Positions 1-8,533 of a stretch of DNA of 49,165 nucleotides are shown piece by piece. The position numbers were made by a program, and so were the translations under genes. Source of the DNA: Thiomargarita sp. (GTDB lineage: Bacteria > Pseudomonadota > Gammaproteobacteria > Beggiatoales > Beggiatoaceae). Within the stretch, counting starts at the first letter, position 1. Each line of letters begins with the position of its first letter. The stretch is from assembly GCA_020720115.1 (NCBI GenBank), contig DYPD01000013.1:1-49165 (forward strand). Direction: 5' to 3'. The notes beneath the pieces are model-generated. The model did no database searches. It was not told where the DNA came from and saw only the letters and a list, made by a program, of their open reading frames with translations.

Positions 1-2731
1 GTGGAACTTTTATTTGTCTAACTAATTGATTTTTAAGCGCAACAAGTCTATTATCGTCTAAAGGGGTTTCTTGTAAGGGCAAGGTGAAACTAAAAATTGC
101 TCCGTGTGGAGGATGATTTCGTGCAATGATTTTACCCTGATGTGCATGAATAATTGCTCGACAAATTGTCAAACCTAATCCAACCCCACTGGTTGCAGAT
201 TCAGAAACACCTCGTGTAAATTTTTCAAAAATCACTTCTTCTTGATCTTTTGGTAAGCCTTCACCATTATCAATTACATCAATGACAACTTCTGTTTTCA
301 AACAATGTGCATTGATTTCAATTTGAGCATTGGGAGGCGTATATTTAGCTGCATTTTCTAATAGATTAATAAACACCCGTTCTAATAAAAGTGCATCACA
401 AGCAATTAATGGAAAATCATGCGGTAAATTCACTTTTATAATGCGTTGATTTAATAAGGATCGAACGGCACGAATTGCACTACCAATAATTTCTTCTAAG
501 ACTTGTAATTCACAATTAAGCTTCATCTTACCTTCTTCTATGCGTACCATGTCTAATAAGTTATTGACTAAATTGGTCATGTGTAATGCAGTTTGGCTAA
601 TTCCTCGCACCGTTTCTTGTTGTTGTTTATCTAATTTAGATTGATTTAATAATAAGGATTCTGCTAAACCGACTAATGCAGTTAAAGGTGTTCTTAAATC
701 ATGAGATAATGCCGATAATAATGAATTACGCAAACGCTCTGATTCAATATGAATCATCATTTCTTGTGCAACCTCAACAAAATGTACCCGCTCTAATGCA
801 ATAGCAACCACACTTGCACAAGTTTCTAATTGACGAAGTTGTTCTGGAATTAATAACCAATGTTGTTGATGCGGACAAATCGCTAAAATTCCTCGAATGC
901 GTACCGGTGCTCGTAACGGAATATAACGATACGGATTGGCTGGTAAAGTATTAGTTGCAAAACCCGCTTGTTCATTTTGTTTAAATGCCCATTGCGCGAT
1001 GCCAATATCTAAACCTTCTAATTCAGAAATAAGCGGTGGAGAAATCAAATTTTCTCGACTGTCTGGTAATAATAACGCGATTTTTCCTCTGAAGGCTTGT
1101 TTAATTACTTTTAAACTTATTTCAACCACTTGATCCGTTTTGAGTGCGCCCGATAAATCTCGAGCTAATTCAAATAAAGTATGCGCTCGCTTTTCTCTAT
1201 GTGCTGCAATATTTGCTTGAAAACGTAGCCCAGAGGTTAATTGACTAATAATTAATCCTACCAACAACATTACCAGAAATGTGAGCATAAATTGCACATC
1301 ACTTACGACAAATGAAAGACGCGGTGGAACGAGAAAGAAATCAAAAGCGGCGACATTAAGAAAAGTTGCTACAATCGCAGGTTTACGTCCTAGTTTGACT
1401 GCTACGAGAACCACCGTGAGCAAATGAAGCATCACTAGATTAACTAAATCTAACTTTAAAAACTCTAATAAACTAACCGTTATTAGCGTAGTAAGCAAGG
1501 TTGCAACAATTGCAATACTTACTTGATAAGCATTTGTTTTTGTTTTATTTTTATTGCGAGTGGGCGTTGATGAATTGGGTAATGGACGGCTTGGTGTAAT
1601 CCCAACTTGTACTAAATCTAGCGAGGGAGAAAGTTGAGCAATTTGATGTAATAAAGACGATTTCCAAAACCAAAAATAAACATGACGAGTATGCCCAACC
1701 ACAATGGTTGCTAAATTATGTTGATGTGCGTAATCAACAATGCTTTGTGCAATATTTTCAGTGCTGAGAATAGTTGTATTTGCACCGAGTTGTTCAGCGA
1801 GTTTTAAAACATTTAAAATGCGTTCACGTTGATCGGTTGGTAAATGTTGTAATGTGGGAGTTTCTACATACAAAGCATACCAATTTACATTCATTTGTCC
1901 GGCTAATTGTGCAGCGCGACGAATAATTTGCTCTGATATAATGCTATCTTCATGAACGCACGCGAGAATTGATCCTTCGGTTTTCCAAACAGAGGAAATT
2001 GATTGATTTTTCTTATAGGTTTGGATGTCTTTTTCTAAACGATCGGCGGTTCGACGTAAAGTAATTTCTCGCAAGGCAATTAAATTACCGCGCCGAAAGA
2101 AATTATTAGTCGCTCGTCGTGCTTGTTCTGGAAAATAAACCTTACCTGCTTGCAAACGATGAAATAATTCTTCAACGGGAATGTCCACTAAAACAACTTC
2201 TTCTGCTTGATTAAAGAAACTATCAGGGACAGTTTCTAACACGCGAATCCCCGTAATTCCACTAATTACATCATTTAAACTTTCTAAATGTTGTACGTTT
2301 AAAGTTGTCCAAACATCAATGCCATTATTTAAAAGTTCTTCAATATCTTGCCAACGTTTAGGATGACGACAGCTAGGAATATTAGAATGCGCGAGTTCAT
2401 CAACCAATAACAAATCAGGCTTTTTAATAAGCGCGGAATCTAAATCAAATTCTTGAAGATTTTTGCCTTTATAATTAATAATTTTACGCGGCAAGACTTC
2501 TAAATCTTGTAATAAACGTTCGGTTTCTAAACGACCGTGCGTTTCTACTAAACCAACCATCACTGATCGTTCAACTTTAGGTATTTTTCGCGCCGCTTCA
2601 AGCATTGCAAAAGTTTTTCCTACGCCGGCAGATGATCCAAAGTAAATGCGTAGTTTTCCTCGACACGCTTGCGTTTCTGATTGTTGCAAGCGTGCCAATA
2701 ATTCATCTGGATTTGGACGTTGATCATTCAT
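1..2731 (-). CDS. kdpD: Sensor histidine kinase KdpD, cut by the left window edge
   Basis: Membrane sensor kinase that, with KdpE, controls the Kdp potassium pump. The frame is open from the ATG at 2731 to base 1, about 910 codons, close to full KdpD length, so only the extreme C-terminus should be missing. A Walker A motif (GSSAGVGKT) lies near residue 31 and the KdpD-domain motif VDELAHSN ends near residue 117. A USP-like segment, the DUF4118 membrane region and a GAF-like segment (LFELARDLSG near 520) follow. The H-box SALSHDLRTPLTAL has its histidine codon at 701-703, and HATPase sequence follows. These landmarks are all in one frame, so the gene looks intact. The ATG overlaps the kdpC end by 8 bases, implying translational coupling. 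Codons end mostly in A/T, unlike genes to the right. Confidence 0.95.
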   Translation of the reverse strand, partial: MNDQRPNPDELLARLQQSETQACRGKLRIYFGSSAGVGKTFAMLEAARKIPKVERSVMVGLVETHGRLETERLLQDLEVLPRKIINYKGKNLQEFDLDSALIKKPDLLLVDELAHSNIPSCRHPKRWQDIEELLNNGIDVWTTLNVQHLESLNDVISGITGIRVLETVPDSFFNQAEEVVLVDIPVEELFHRLQAGKVYFPEQARRATNNFFRRGNLIALREITLRRTADRLEKDIQTYKKNQSISSVWKTEGSILACVHEDSIISEQIIRRAAQLAGQMNVNWYALYVETPTLQHLPTDQRERILNVLKLAEQLGANTTILSTENIAQSIVDYAHQHNLATIVVGHTRHVYFWFWKSSLLHQIAQLSPSLDLVQVGITPSRPLPNSSTPTRNKNKTKTNAYQVSIAIVATLLTTLITVSLLEFLKLDLVNLVMLHLLTVVLVAVKLGRKPAIVATFLNVAAFDFFLVPPRLSFVVSDVQFMLTFLVMLLVGLIISQLTSGLRFQANIAAHREKRAHTLFELARDLSGALKTDQVVEISLKVIKQAFRGKIALLLPDSRENLISPPLISELEGLDIGIAQWAFKQNEQAGFATNTLPANPYRYIPLRAPVRIRGILAICPHQQHWLLIPEQLRQLETCASVVAIALERVHFVEVAQEMMIHIESERLRNSLLSALSHDLRTPLTALVGLAESLLLNQSKLDKQQQETVRGISQTALHMTNLVNNLLDMVRIEEGKMKLNCELQVLEEIIGSAIRAVRSLLNQRIIKVNLPHDFPLIACDALLLERVFINLLENAAKYTPPNAQIEINAHCLKTEVVIDVIDNGEGLPKDQEEVIFEKFTRGVSESATSGVGLGLTICRAIIHAHQGKIIARNHPPHGAIFSFTLPLQETPLDDNRLVALKNQLVRQIKVP

Positions 2732-3311
2732 GTGAAAGTGGCAGTGATTTATCTAAAGCTAAATTTAATTTAAGCACATTGACTCGCGTTTCTCCTAAAA
2801 AACCCCAAGTGGGTAATTCAGTCTGTGCATCAACTAAAGTTTTAATGGTTTCAACGGTGGTGTGTCGATGTTGAGCAACTCGTGTTATTTGATACTGTGC
2901 TGCTGCTAAACTAATATGTGGATCAAGTCCACTCGCAGAAGCGGTCACTAAATCATAAGGAACGGGAGATGAATTAGTAGGATGACTGTCTTTTATTTTT
3001 TGAATGCGTTCTTGCACTATTTTTACCCATTCTGGATTGCTCGGTGCGAGATTATAACCGCCTGACGCAGTTGCATTATAAGGCTTTTCAGCAGTTGCCG
3101 ACGGACGACTCCAAAAATAATAAGGTTTTTCAAAAGCCTGTCCAATTAAAGATGAGCCAATGATTTTGCCATCACGTTGTAACAAACTTCCATTAACTTG
3201 TTGATTAAAAAAGGTTTGTCCAATCGCATTCATGCTTAAAGGATAAAGAATTCCTGTTAAAACAGATAAGATCAAAAACAATGAAATCGCAGGTCAAAAA
3301 AGCGTTTGCAT
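2724..3311 (-). pseudogene. kdpC: Kdp ATPase subunit C with an early in-frame stop
   Basis: KdpC is the single-span subunit that stabilises the KdpFABC complex. The body is complete: one N-terminal membrane span, then NGSLLQRDG, a GSSLIGQAF segment, SRPSATAEKPYNA, TASASGLDPHIS, and the C-terminal LNLALDK. The natural start is the ATG at 3309-3311, but codon 6 is TGA (3294-3296) at the place where relatives have arginine in the conserved RPA(L/I) stretch. A CGA-to-TGA change would explain it. Translation could restart at the ATG at 3281, giving 185 residues that lack the first ten, including part of the membrane span. This may be a true nonsense mutation or a sequencing error. It lies just after a small ORF and overlaps kdpD. 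Confidence 0.75.
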
Positions 3312-3344
3312 AAATAATTCCTCGCTTAGAAAAAAGGGTAACAT

Positions 3345-3593
3345 TTACTGGTAATGATTGGTAACGGAAGAAAGTTTTAGACCTTGCTCAAGTTCAGCAA
3401 GAAGTGCAGGATGATGATTTGCACTTGCTAATGCTTGCATAACTTGTTCTAGGGGCTTTTCTCCATCATATTCTTCCAATGTGATAGATTCCTGTTTAAT
3501 TAAAACTTCTGCATTTTTGCTTAATAGAGTTTTAATCAAGGCAAGCAAATCTTGGTCAATTTCAGCTAATTTTAAGGTTAATTCAACTCGCAT
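3345..3593 (-). CDS. Small protein of unknown function between kdpB and kdpC
   Basis: An 82-residue ORF with a good ribosome site (GGAG seven bases before ATG). It begins MRVELTLKLAEIDQDLLALI, has an acidic middle (ITLEEYDGEKP) and a helical end. No membrane span, signal peptide or catalytic motif is visible. The size and helical, charged look recall small antitoxins, but no toxin gene adjoins it. Enterobacterial kdp operons have no gene here. I recall that some cyanobacterial kdp operons carry an extra small gene (kdpG) between kdpB and kdpC, so this may be its positional counterpart. Function unknown. Confidence 0.7.
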   Translation of the reverse strand: MRVELTLKLAEIDQDLLALIKTLLSKNAEVLIKQESITLEEYDGEKPLEQVMQALASANHHPALLAELEQGLKLSSVTNHYQ

Positions 3594-3616
3594 GGTATTT
3601 CTCCATTGAAACGCGA

Positions 3617-5679
3617 TTAGAAAAAAGGTGTTAATAAAAGGTCAATTAATTTAATGCCGATAAAGGGTGCAATTAAACCACCTAACCCGTAAATTAAAAC
3701 GTGACGTTGTAATAAATCCGCAGCATTCATCGAACGATAAGCAATGCCATGCAAAGCCAAAGGAACAAGTGCAATAATAATTAAAGCATTAAAAATCACG
3801 GCGGATAAAATAGCGGTTTCTGGCGTGTTTAAGTGCATGATATTAAAAATCGCTAACGGCGGATAGGTAGATGCAAATGCGGCTGGAATAATGGCGAAAT
3901 ATTTTGCAACGTCATTAGCAATGGAAAAAGTCGATAATGCACCGCGCGTCATCAACATTTGTTTACCGATTTCTACGATTTCAATTAATTTAGTGGGATT
4001 TGAATCTAAATCAACCATATTTCCTGCTTCTTTAGCGGCTTGCGTTCCGGTATTCATTACCACAGCAACGTCGGCTTGTGCTAAGGCGGGTGCGTCATTT
4101 GTTCCATCACCGGTCATTGCAACTAAACGCCCTTCTTGTTGATATTGGCGAATTAACTTTAATTTCATTTCTGGTGTGGCTTCGGCGAGAAAATCATCAA
4201 CCCCTGCTTCCGCTGCAATTGCCGCTGCCGTCAAATGATTATCGCCCGTAATCATCACGGTTTTAATGCCCATTTGCCGTAATTCTGCGAAACGTTCTTT
4301 AATCCCACCTTTCACGATGTCTTTTAATTCGACCACGCCTAATAATTGCGCTTGATCGGCGACTAACAACGGCGTGCTTCCGCGTTTGGCAACGTCTTCT
4401 AAGGCTTGACGAACATCCGCCGGCAACGTAAGAACGGTCACGCCTAACTACTGTGCAGTGGCGTTTGCCGCGCCTTTACGAATAGTGCGTCCATCAATTC
4501 CTAAATCGACTCCACTCATGCGGGTTTGAGCCGTAAAAGGCACAAAAGTCGCGTGTAAGGTTGCCATTTCGCGTTGGCGTAAATTAAAGCGTTGTTTTGC
4601 CAGCACGACAATGCTGCGTCCTTCGGGCGTTTCGTCCGCAAATGAAGCTAATTGCGCCGCATCTGCAAGTTGTTGTTCTGTAACGCCTTTTGCGGGAATA
4701 AATTGGGTTGCTTGGCGATTACCTAAAGTGATCGTTCCTGTTTTATCAAGCGATAACACATCAACGTCCCCAGCGGCTTCGACGGCTCGCCCCGAATTCG
4801 CAATCACATTTGCCTGCATCATTCGGCTCATTCCCGCGACCCCAATCGCCGATAATAATCCACCAATCGTCGTGGGAATTAAACACACCAACAATGCAAT
4901 TAATACCGTAATGCTCACTGGCGTGCCGCTTTGGTGGAGTTGGACGCTAAATATCGAAAAAGGTAATAACGTGACTGTACCCACAAAAACAATAAAGTCA
5001 ATTAAATCAATAATATAGTTAAAACAATCTCATTAGGTGTTTTGTGACGTTTTGCCCCTTCGACCATTGCAATCATGCGGTCTAAAAAGGCTTCGCCCGC
5101 GTTCACCGATACTTTCATCACCAACCAATCGGATAAAACTCTCGTTCCACCCGTCACCGCTGAAAAATCACCGCCCGATTCACGAATGACCGGTGCAGAT
5201 TCTCCAGTAATTGCTGATTCATCGACCGATGCAACCCCTTCAATGACTTCGCCATCGACAGGAATCAAATCACCGCATTTAACTAAAACAATATCACCTT
5301 TTTTCAATTGTGTTCCTTGAACAATTGTCCATTCTGTGTGCGATTTTGAATTAGTAAGTTGTTTTGCGGTGACGGTTTGTTTCAAACCTCGTAATGCAGC
5401 AGCTTGAACTTTACTGCGTCCTTCCGCTAAGGATTCAGCAAAATTTGCAAATAATAAGGTGAACCACAACCACCATAAAATATTAAAAACAAATGCTGTT
5501 GAGGTTTCTCCAACACCCATTAAACTTTGCAACCAAATAAAAGTTGTTAAACAACTTCCAATATAAACGACAAACATCACTGGATTACGCACTTGCACGC
5601 GCGGAGATAATTTTTTTACGCTACCTTGCAAGGCTTCTTGAAAGAGTGCCCAATCAAATTTTGATAATGTACGGCTCAT
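3617..5679 (-). pseudogene. kdpB: Kdp potassium-transporting P-type ATPase subunit B, broken
   Basis: KdpB is the ATP-hydrolysing catalytic subunit of KdpFABC. Joined across the breaks the product is about 680 residues, the normal family length. It keeps the TGESAPV actuator motif, the phosphorylation site DKTGT, the hinge motif [17 protein letters not shown] and the C-terminal membrane spans. Two lesions split it. In the stretch [10 protein letters not shown] the frame ends at TAA (5002-5004), and the sequence resumes in another frame as [14 protein letters not shown], so an indel lies near 5003-5025. Further on, an in-frame TAG at 4448-4450 interrupts the nucleotide-binding domain. The start has a strong AAGGAG site. 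No slippery heptamer with a following structure was recognised, so programmed frameshifting is not supported. Either the gene is dead or the sequence has errors. Confidence 0.85.
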
Positions 5680-5690
5680 AACAAATCTCC

Positions 5691-7391
5691 TTAATGCGTA
5701 AATGGCACAACAAACAATTGTAAATGTTCAGTAATCGGGCCTAATACTAAAACAGGTAAATAGGTTAATGCTCCGACTAAAATAATCGTTCCAATTAATA
5801 AGATAACAAATAAGTCGTTATGGGTTGGTAATGTACCATTTGTTATCGGTAGACGTTTCTTTGCGGCTAATGATCCCGCAATCGCTAACACGGCAACAAT
5901 AATTGCAAATCGTCCAAACCACATTATAATTGCTAAAAATATATTATAAAACAAAGTATTAGAATTTAAACCTGCAAAAGCACTTCCATTATTATTGGCG
6001 GCAGATGAAAACGCATATAACACTTGTGAAAAGCCGTGTGCTTGTGGATTAGAAATACTTTCACGCCCTATTTCCAAGCTAATTGCTAACGCCGTTCCTC
6101 CTAATACTAATAAAGGCGTGACAAGAATAATTAGCGCGATCATTTTCATTTCAAAACGCTCGATTTTCTTACCCAAATATTCAGGCGTTCTTCCAACCAT
6201 CAAACCCGCAATGAAAACCGCTAATAAAGCAAAAATGATCATTCCGTACAAACCCGAACCAACGCCGCCAAAAATGATTTCACCTAATTGCATTAACCAT
6301 AACGTGACTAACCCACCCAAAGGCATTAAAGAATCGTGCATGGCATTCACTGCTCCACAAGAAGCGGCGGTTGTAATCGTGGCAAATAACGCCGACATAT
6401 TGACACCAAAACGCATTTCTTTTCCTTCTAAATGACCTTCCATTGTTTGAAAGAGTGGATGCGTATATTGCTCTGAATAAAATGCAATACTTGCCATTAC
6501 AACAAAAATAATCGTCATGGTTGCTAAAATTGCAATGCCCTGCCGCATATCTCCCACTAAACGTCCAAAAGCAAAACACAAACCCGCTGGAATCATAAAA
6601 ATCGCCAGCATTTGTAATAAGTTGCTTAAAGGTGTAGGATTTTTAAAAGGATGCGCAGAATTAGCATTAAAGAAACCGCCGCCATTTGTACCGAGCATTT
6701 TAATCGCTTCTTGAGAAGCAACCGGTCCCATTGCTAAGGTTTGAGTTTCTTGCGAATCTAAAACAGTGATTGTTTGATAAGGCAGTAAGTTTTGAATAAC
6801 CCATTCATTCATCAAAATGATTGAAAAAACAATTGATAAAGGCAATAACAAAAATAAAGTAATGCGAGTAATATCAACCCAAAAATTTCCTATATTAGTA
6901 GTGCAATGTCCAATTAATCCTCGTATAAGAACAAAAGCCACTGCAATACCGGTAGCTGCGGAGAGGAAATTTTGAACCGTTAGTGCTAACATTTGTACTA
7001 AATAACTCATGGTACTTTCTCCCGCATAACCTTGCCAATTGGTATTGGTAACAAAGCTAATCGCGGTGTTAAATGCTGAGTCTACACTTACACTAGGAAA
7101 TGCTTGAGGATTAAGCGGTAAATCAGGTTGAAAGCGTTGCAAAAGATAGACAATTAATACACCTAGCCCATTAAAAATTAACAATGATTGTGCGTAGATT
7201 TTCCAAGTCATTTCTTGATCGCTGTGAGTTCCAATGAAATGATAAAATTTTTTCTCAACGTAAATCATTGGAGATAAAAATAAATGAAACTGCCCGGTTG
7301 CAATCGCCGCTAACCAATGTCCTGTGAACCATGCTAAAGGCAATAACAAAATCAAATAAAAAGTTAATAAAATTAAAGCAGAAGCCATCAT
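5691..7391 (-). CDS. kdpA: Kdp ATPase potassium-binding subunit A
   Basis: KdpA is the channel-like membrane subunit that selects K+ in KdpFABC. The frame is intact, about 566 residues and roughly ten membrane spans. Selectivity-filter-like loops are visible: [29 protein letters not shown] and [12 protein letters not shown] chose the ATG at 7391 (MMASALIL), 11 bases after GGAGG, rather than the upstream in-frame ATG at 7421, which lies inside kdpF. It starts right after the kdpF stop and ends 11 bases before kdpB. Base composition is AT-rich like the rest of the operon. The gene looks functional although its partners kdpB and kdpC carry stops. Confidence 0.96.
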   Translation of the reverse strand: MMASALILLTFYLILLLPLAWFTGHWLAAIATGQFHLFLSPMIYVEKKFYHFIGTHSDQEMTWKIYAQSLLIFNGLGVLIVYLLQRFQPDLPLNPQAFPSVSVDSAFNTAISFVTNTNWQGYAGESTMSYLVQMLALTVQNFLSAATGIAVAFVLIRGLIGHCTTNIGNFWVDITRITLFLLLPLSIVFSIILMNEWVIQNLLPYQTITVLDSQETQTLAMGPVASQEAIKMLGTNGGGFFNANSAHPFKNPTPLSNLLQMLAIFMIPAGLCFAFGRLVGDMRQGIAILATMTIIFVVMASIAFYSEQYTHPLFQTMEGHLEGKEMRFGVNMSALFATITTAASCGAVNAMHDSLMPLGGLVTLWLMQLGEIIFGGVGSGLYGMIIFALLAVFIAGLMVGRTPEYLGKKIERFEMKMIALIILVTPLLVLGGTALAISLEIGRESISNPQAHGFSQVLYAFSSAANNNGSAFAGLNSNTLFYNIFLAIIMWFGRFAIIVAVLAIAGSLAAKKRLPITNGTLPTHNDLFVILLIGTIILVGALTYLPVLVLGPITEHLQLFVVPFTH

Positions 7392-7392
7392 T

Positions 7393-7482
7393 TCAAAATT
7401 CCTCCGCATACAATAATGCAATAATGAGGTAAATCATTAAACCAGTGGCGCACGCACCACTTAAAACATAGAGCGCAATCAT
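7393..7482 (-). CDS. kdpF: Kdp ATPase small subunit F
   Basis: A 29-residue single-span peptide, MIALYVLSG at the N-terminus and ending ALLYAEEF, the characteristic KdpF tail. KdpF sits at the interface of the KdpFABC complex and stabilises it. It has a strong AGGAGG site. Its ATG overlaps the stop of the upstream small ORF in ATGA (7479-7482), and its TGA is directly followed by the kdpA start, so the three are likely translationally coupled. Confidence 0.9.
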   Translation of the reverse strand: MIALYVLSGACATGLMIYLIIALLYAEEF

Positions 7483-7571
7483 TTTTTGCCTCCTAATTGT
7501 TCGCACGCATCAATAAAACTAAAAATAATCACAAATAAACCGCCAAATACAATTAAAAACATGACATCCAT
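7479..7571 (-). CDS. Small single-span membrane protein heading the kdp operon
   Basis: A 30-residue ORF (MDVMFLIVFG at the start, CEQLGGKK at the end) with one hydrophobic segment of about 18 residues and a polar, basic C-terminus. An AAAGGAG site precedes the ATG at 7569-7571 and the stop overlaps kdpF by four bases. Similar short membrane ORFs in front of kdpF are, to my recollection, seen in other proteobacterial kdp operons but usually go unannotated. A role in KdpFABC assembly is only a guess. Confidence 0.65.
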   Translation of the reverse strand: MDVMFLIVFGGLFVIIFSFIDACEQLGGKK

Positions 7572-7604
7572 AAGAAACTCCTTTACATTGCTAAAAATAG
7601 CCTA

Positions 7605-7632
7605 GGTATAAGCCTAATGGATAACTTGTCAA
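7605..7632 (-). promoter_or_regulatory. Probable kdp operon promoter
   Basis: On the minus strand, TTGACA (7632-7627) is followed after 16 bases by TATACC (7610-7605). The -35 box is a perfect sigma-70 match and the -10 is partial. It lies about 34 bases upstream of the first ORF of the operon. Confidence 0.6.
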
Positions 7633-7656
7633 AATATTGTAAAAAAACAAACTTAT

Positions 7657-7675
7657 CGTATAAATAAAGTATAAA
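7657..7675 (-). promoter_or_regulatory. KdpE-box-like operator
   Basis: Minus strand TTTATACTTTATTTATACG agrees at about 16 of 19 positions with the E. coli kdp operator as I remember it (TTTATACTTTTTTTACACC). It sits 25 bases upstream of the -35 box, the right place for a response-regulator activator site. It is also bracketed by ATCGTAT/ATACGAT inverted arms. Confidence 0.5.
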
Positions 7676-7778
7676 AATACGATTAATTCAATTGGTTATA
7701 AGTTGTAATCTTTAAATATTTTAAGATGAAGCGTTAAACCGCACGCTCGACCGCATGATTCTGCCCGCAGCCCAAAAT

Positions 7779-7815
7779 GGCGGATGATGGCGCAAAAAGA
7801 CGCGCCTTATCCGCC
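7779..7815. repeat. Palindromic hairpin element
   Basis: GGCGGAT at 7779-7785 pairs with ATCCGCC at 7809-7815, and the inner GGCGC pairs with GCGCC around a CAAAAAGAC-like loop. There is no T-run, so a terminator is unlikely. The inner 15 bases recur inverted at 8291-8305. It marks the left edge of the helicase remnant. Confidence 0.5.
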
Positions 7816-8287
7816 GACTTTACAAAAATACCCTGCTGGGAATGGGCAACCGGGTCTTTTTATTCACCTGGCTTGGCAACAGGGTTGCAAATACCCTGGA
7901 AATCCCGCTACGCACTCAAGGTCTCATAGCGGATAACTTTGCAGGGGGTTATTGAAGTCATCAATACGACACAGAATGCTGTGCAACAAGCGATTTCAAA
8001 ACTTTTAGCCAATCCGAAGCGCCTTCCGCAACTGATTTAGCAAACAAAGTCTCGGATACTAGACTCGAATTACTGGGTTTTTATAAATAAAAGTTTATAA
8101 AAATCCTATGCTTAACTTTTATTAAAACACAGTTATCGAGTAATCCAACTATATTATTGAAAAGCATAATGCGCTACTGCCCGTAGAATTACGAAATTTG
8201 GGGTATGGGGCTAAGTATTTTGATGTGGACGGAGCTTGGGAGTGGATGGTAAGCATCCCCCCGATTACCCACAATTCAGCCGGGTAG
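7809..8287 (+). pseudogene. Remnant of a DEAD/DEAH (Lhr-like) helicase, frameshifted and split
   Basis: No intact ORF exists, but pieces in successive frames read as one protein. They are MGNRVFLFTWLGNRVANTLE and GLIADNFAGG (frame ends at 7962), then VIEVINTTQNAVQQAISKLL to a TAG at 8038-8040, then DLANKVSD. After a 94-bp insertion comes IEKHNALLPVELRNLGY with FDVDGAWEWM, ending at TAG 8285-8287. The pattern 'FTW.G.RV..TL' followed by 'EK...LP.EL...Y....DV.GAWEW' is like the C-terminal part of large Lhr-like helicases, which is an assignment from memory. A G-run (GGGGG) near 7955 is the likely site of the first frameshift. The N-terminal helicase motifs are absent, so this is a dead fragment. 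Confidence 0.45.
8060..8153. mobile_element. MITE-like element, copy A
   Basis: A 94-bp AT-rich element with imperfect terminal inverted repeats: TAGACTCGAATTACT on the left and AGTAATCCAACTATA on the right. It is clearly related along its length to 38497-38589, sharing for example TATGCTTAA and GAGTAATCC. It has no coding capacity. It interrupts the helicase remnant between DLANKVSD and IEKHNALL. The terminal TA bases fit a TA target duplication as made by IS630/mariner-type transposases, but no such transposase is in the window. Confidence 0.55.
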
Positions 8288-8319
8288 GGTGCGTCTTTTT
8301 GCGCCAGTAACACACCCTA
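8285..8319. repeat. Hairpin with an inverted copy of the 7.79-kb motif
   Basis: TAGGGTG (8285-8291) pairs with CACCCTA (8313-8319). Inside is GCGTCTTTTTGCGCC (8291-8305), the exact reverse complement of 7789-7803. It looks like one member of a short dispersed palindrome family. Confidence 0.45.
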
Positions 8320-8367
8320 TCACACTCATGCGACGCGGAAGCACTGGTACCGAGTTTTTCTCGTTTT

Positions 8368-8400
8368 TTCTAGTCCTCAAGCGGCGCTTGGGAACTAGAA
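8368..8400. repeat. 33-bp near-perfect palindrome
   Basis: TTCTAGTCCTCAAGC, GGC, GCTTGGGAACTAGAA: the arms pair with two mismatches. It lies just upstream of a tiny ORF and a terminator, so it could be a protein-binding site, a folded leader, or a dispersed repeat. Confidence 0.5.
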
Positions 8401-8426
8401 ATGGATACACATGAGAGGAATGTCTT

Positions 8427-8462
8427 ATGAAAACGGCTGAATCTAATGCTGAGTCTAATTAA
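8427..8462 (+). other. Tiny ORF (11 codons) with ribosome site
   Basis: ATG at 8427 encodes MKTAESNAESN and stops at 8460-8462. AGAGGA lies nine bases upstream. Twelve bases are imperfectly duplicated inside it (GCTGAATCTAAT, GCTGAGTCTAAT). A strong hairpin follows at 8468. It could be a leader peptide or the leftover start of a deleted gene. Expression is unproven. Confidence 0.3.
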
Positions 8463-8467
8463 GGGAT

Positions 8468-8514
8468 AAAAAATGGTCGTTTCCTTCAATATGTTCAGGA
8501 AACGACCATTTTTA
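8468..8514. terminator. Strong bidirectional terminator after ccmE
   Basis: A perfect 16-bp stem (8470-8485 with 8497-8512, AAAATGGTCGTTTCCT and its complement) around an 11-base loop. On the minus strand it is followed by a T-run, ending the ccm operon. The plus strand also has a short T-run. Confidence 0.85.
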
Positions 8515-8533
8515 CATACATTGGGCGTGGGAT

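Noticed and set aside
2605-2874. Plus-strand 89-codon ORF across the kdpC/kdpD junction
   Set aside because: It is the antisense of the strongly conserved KdpD P-loop region and KdpC end.
4448-5679. Programmed frameshifting or recoding as explanation for the kdpB breaks
   Set aside because: No recognisable slippery heptamer with a following structure at 5003-5025, and a separate amber codon plus an opal codon in kdpC point to decay or error.
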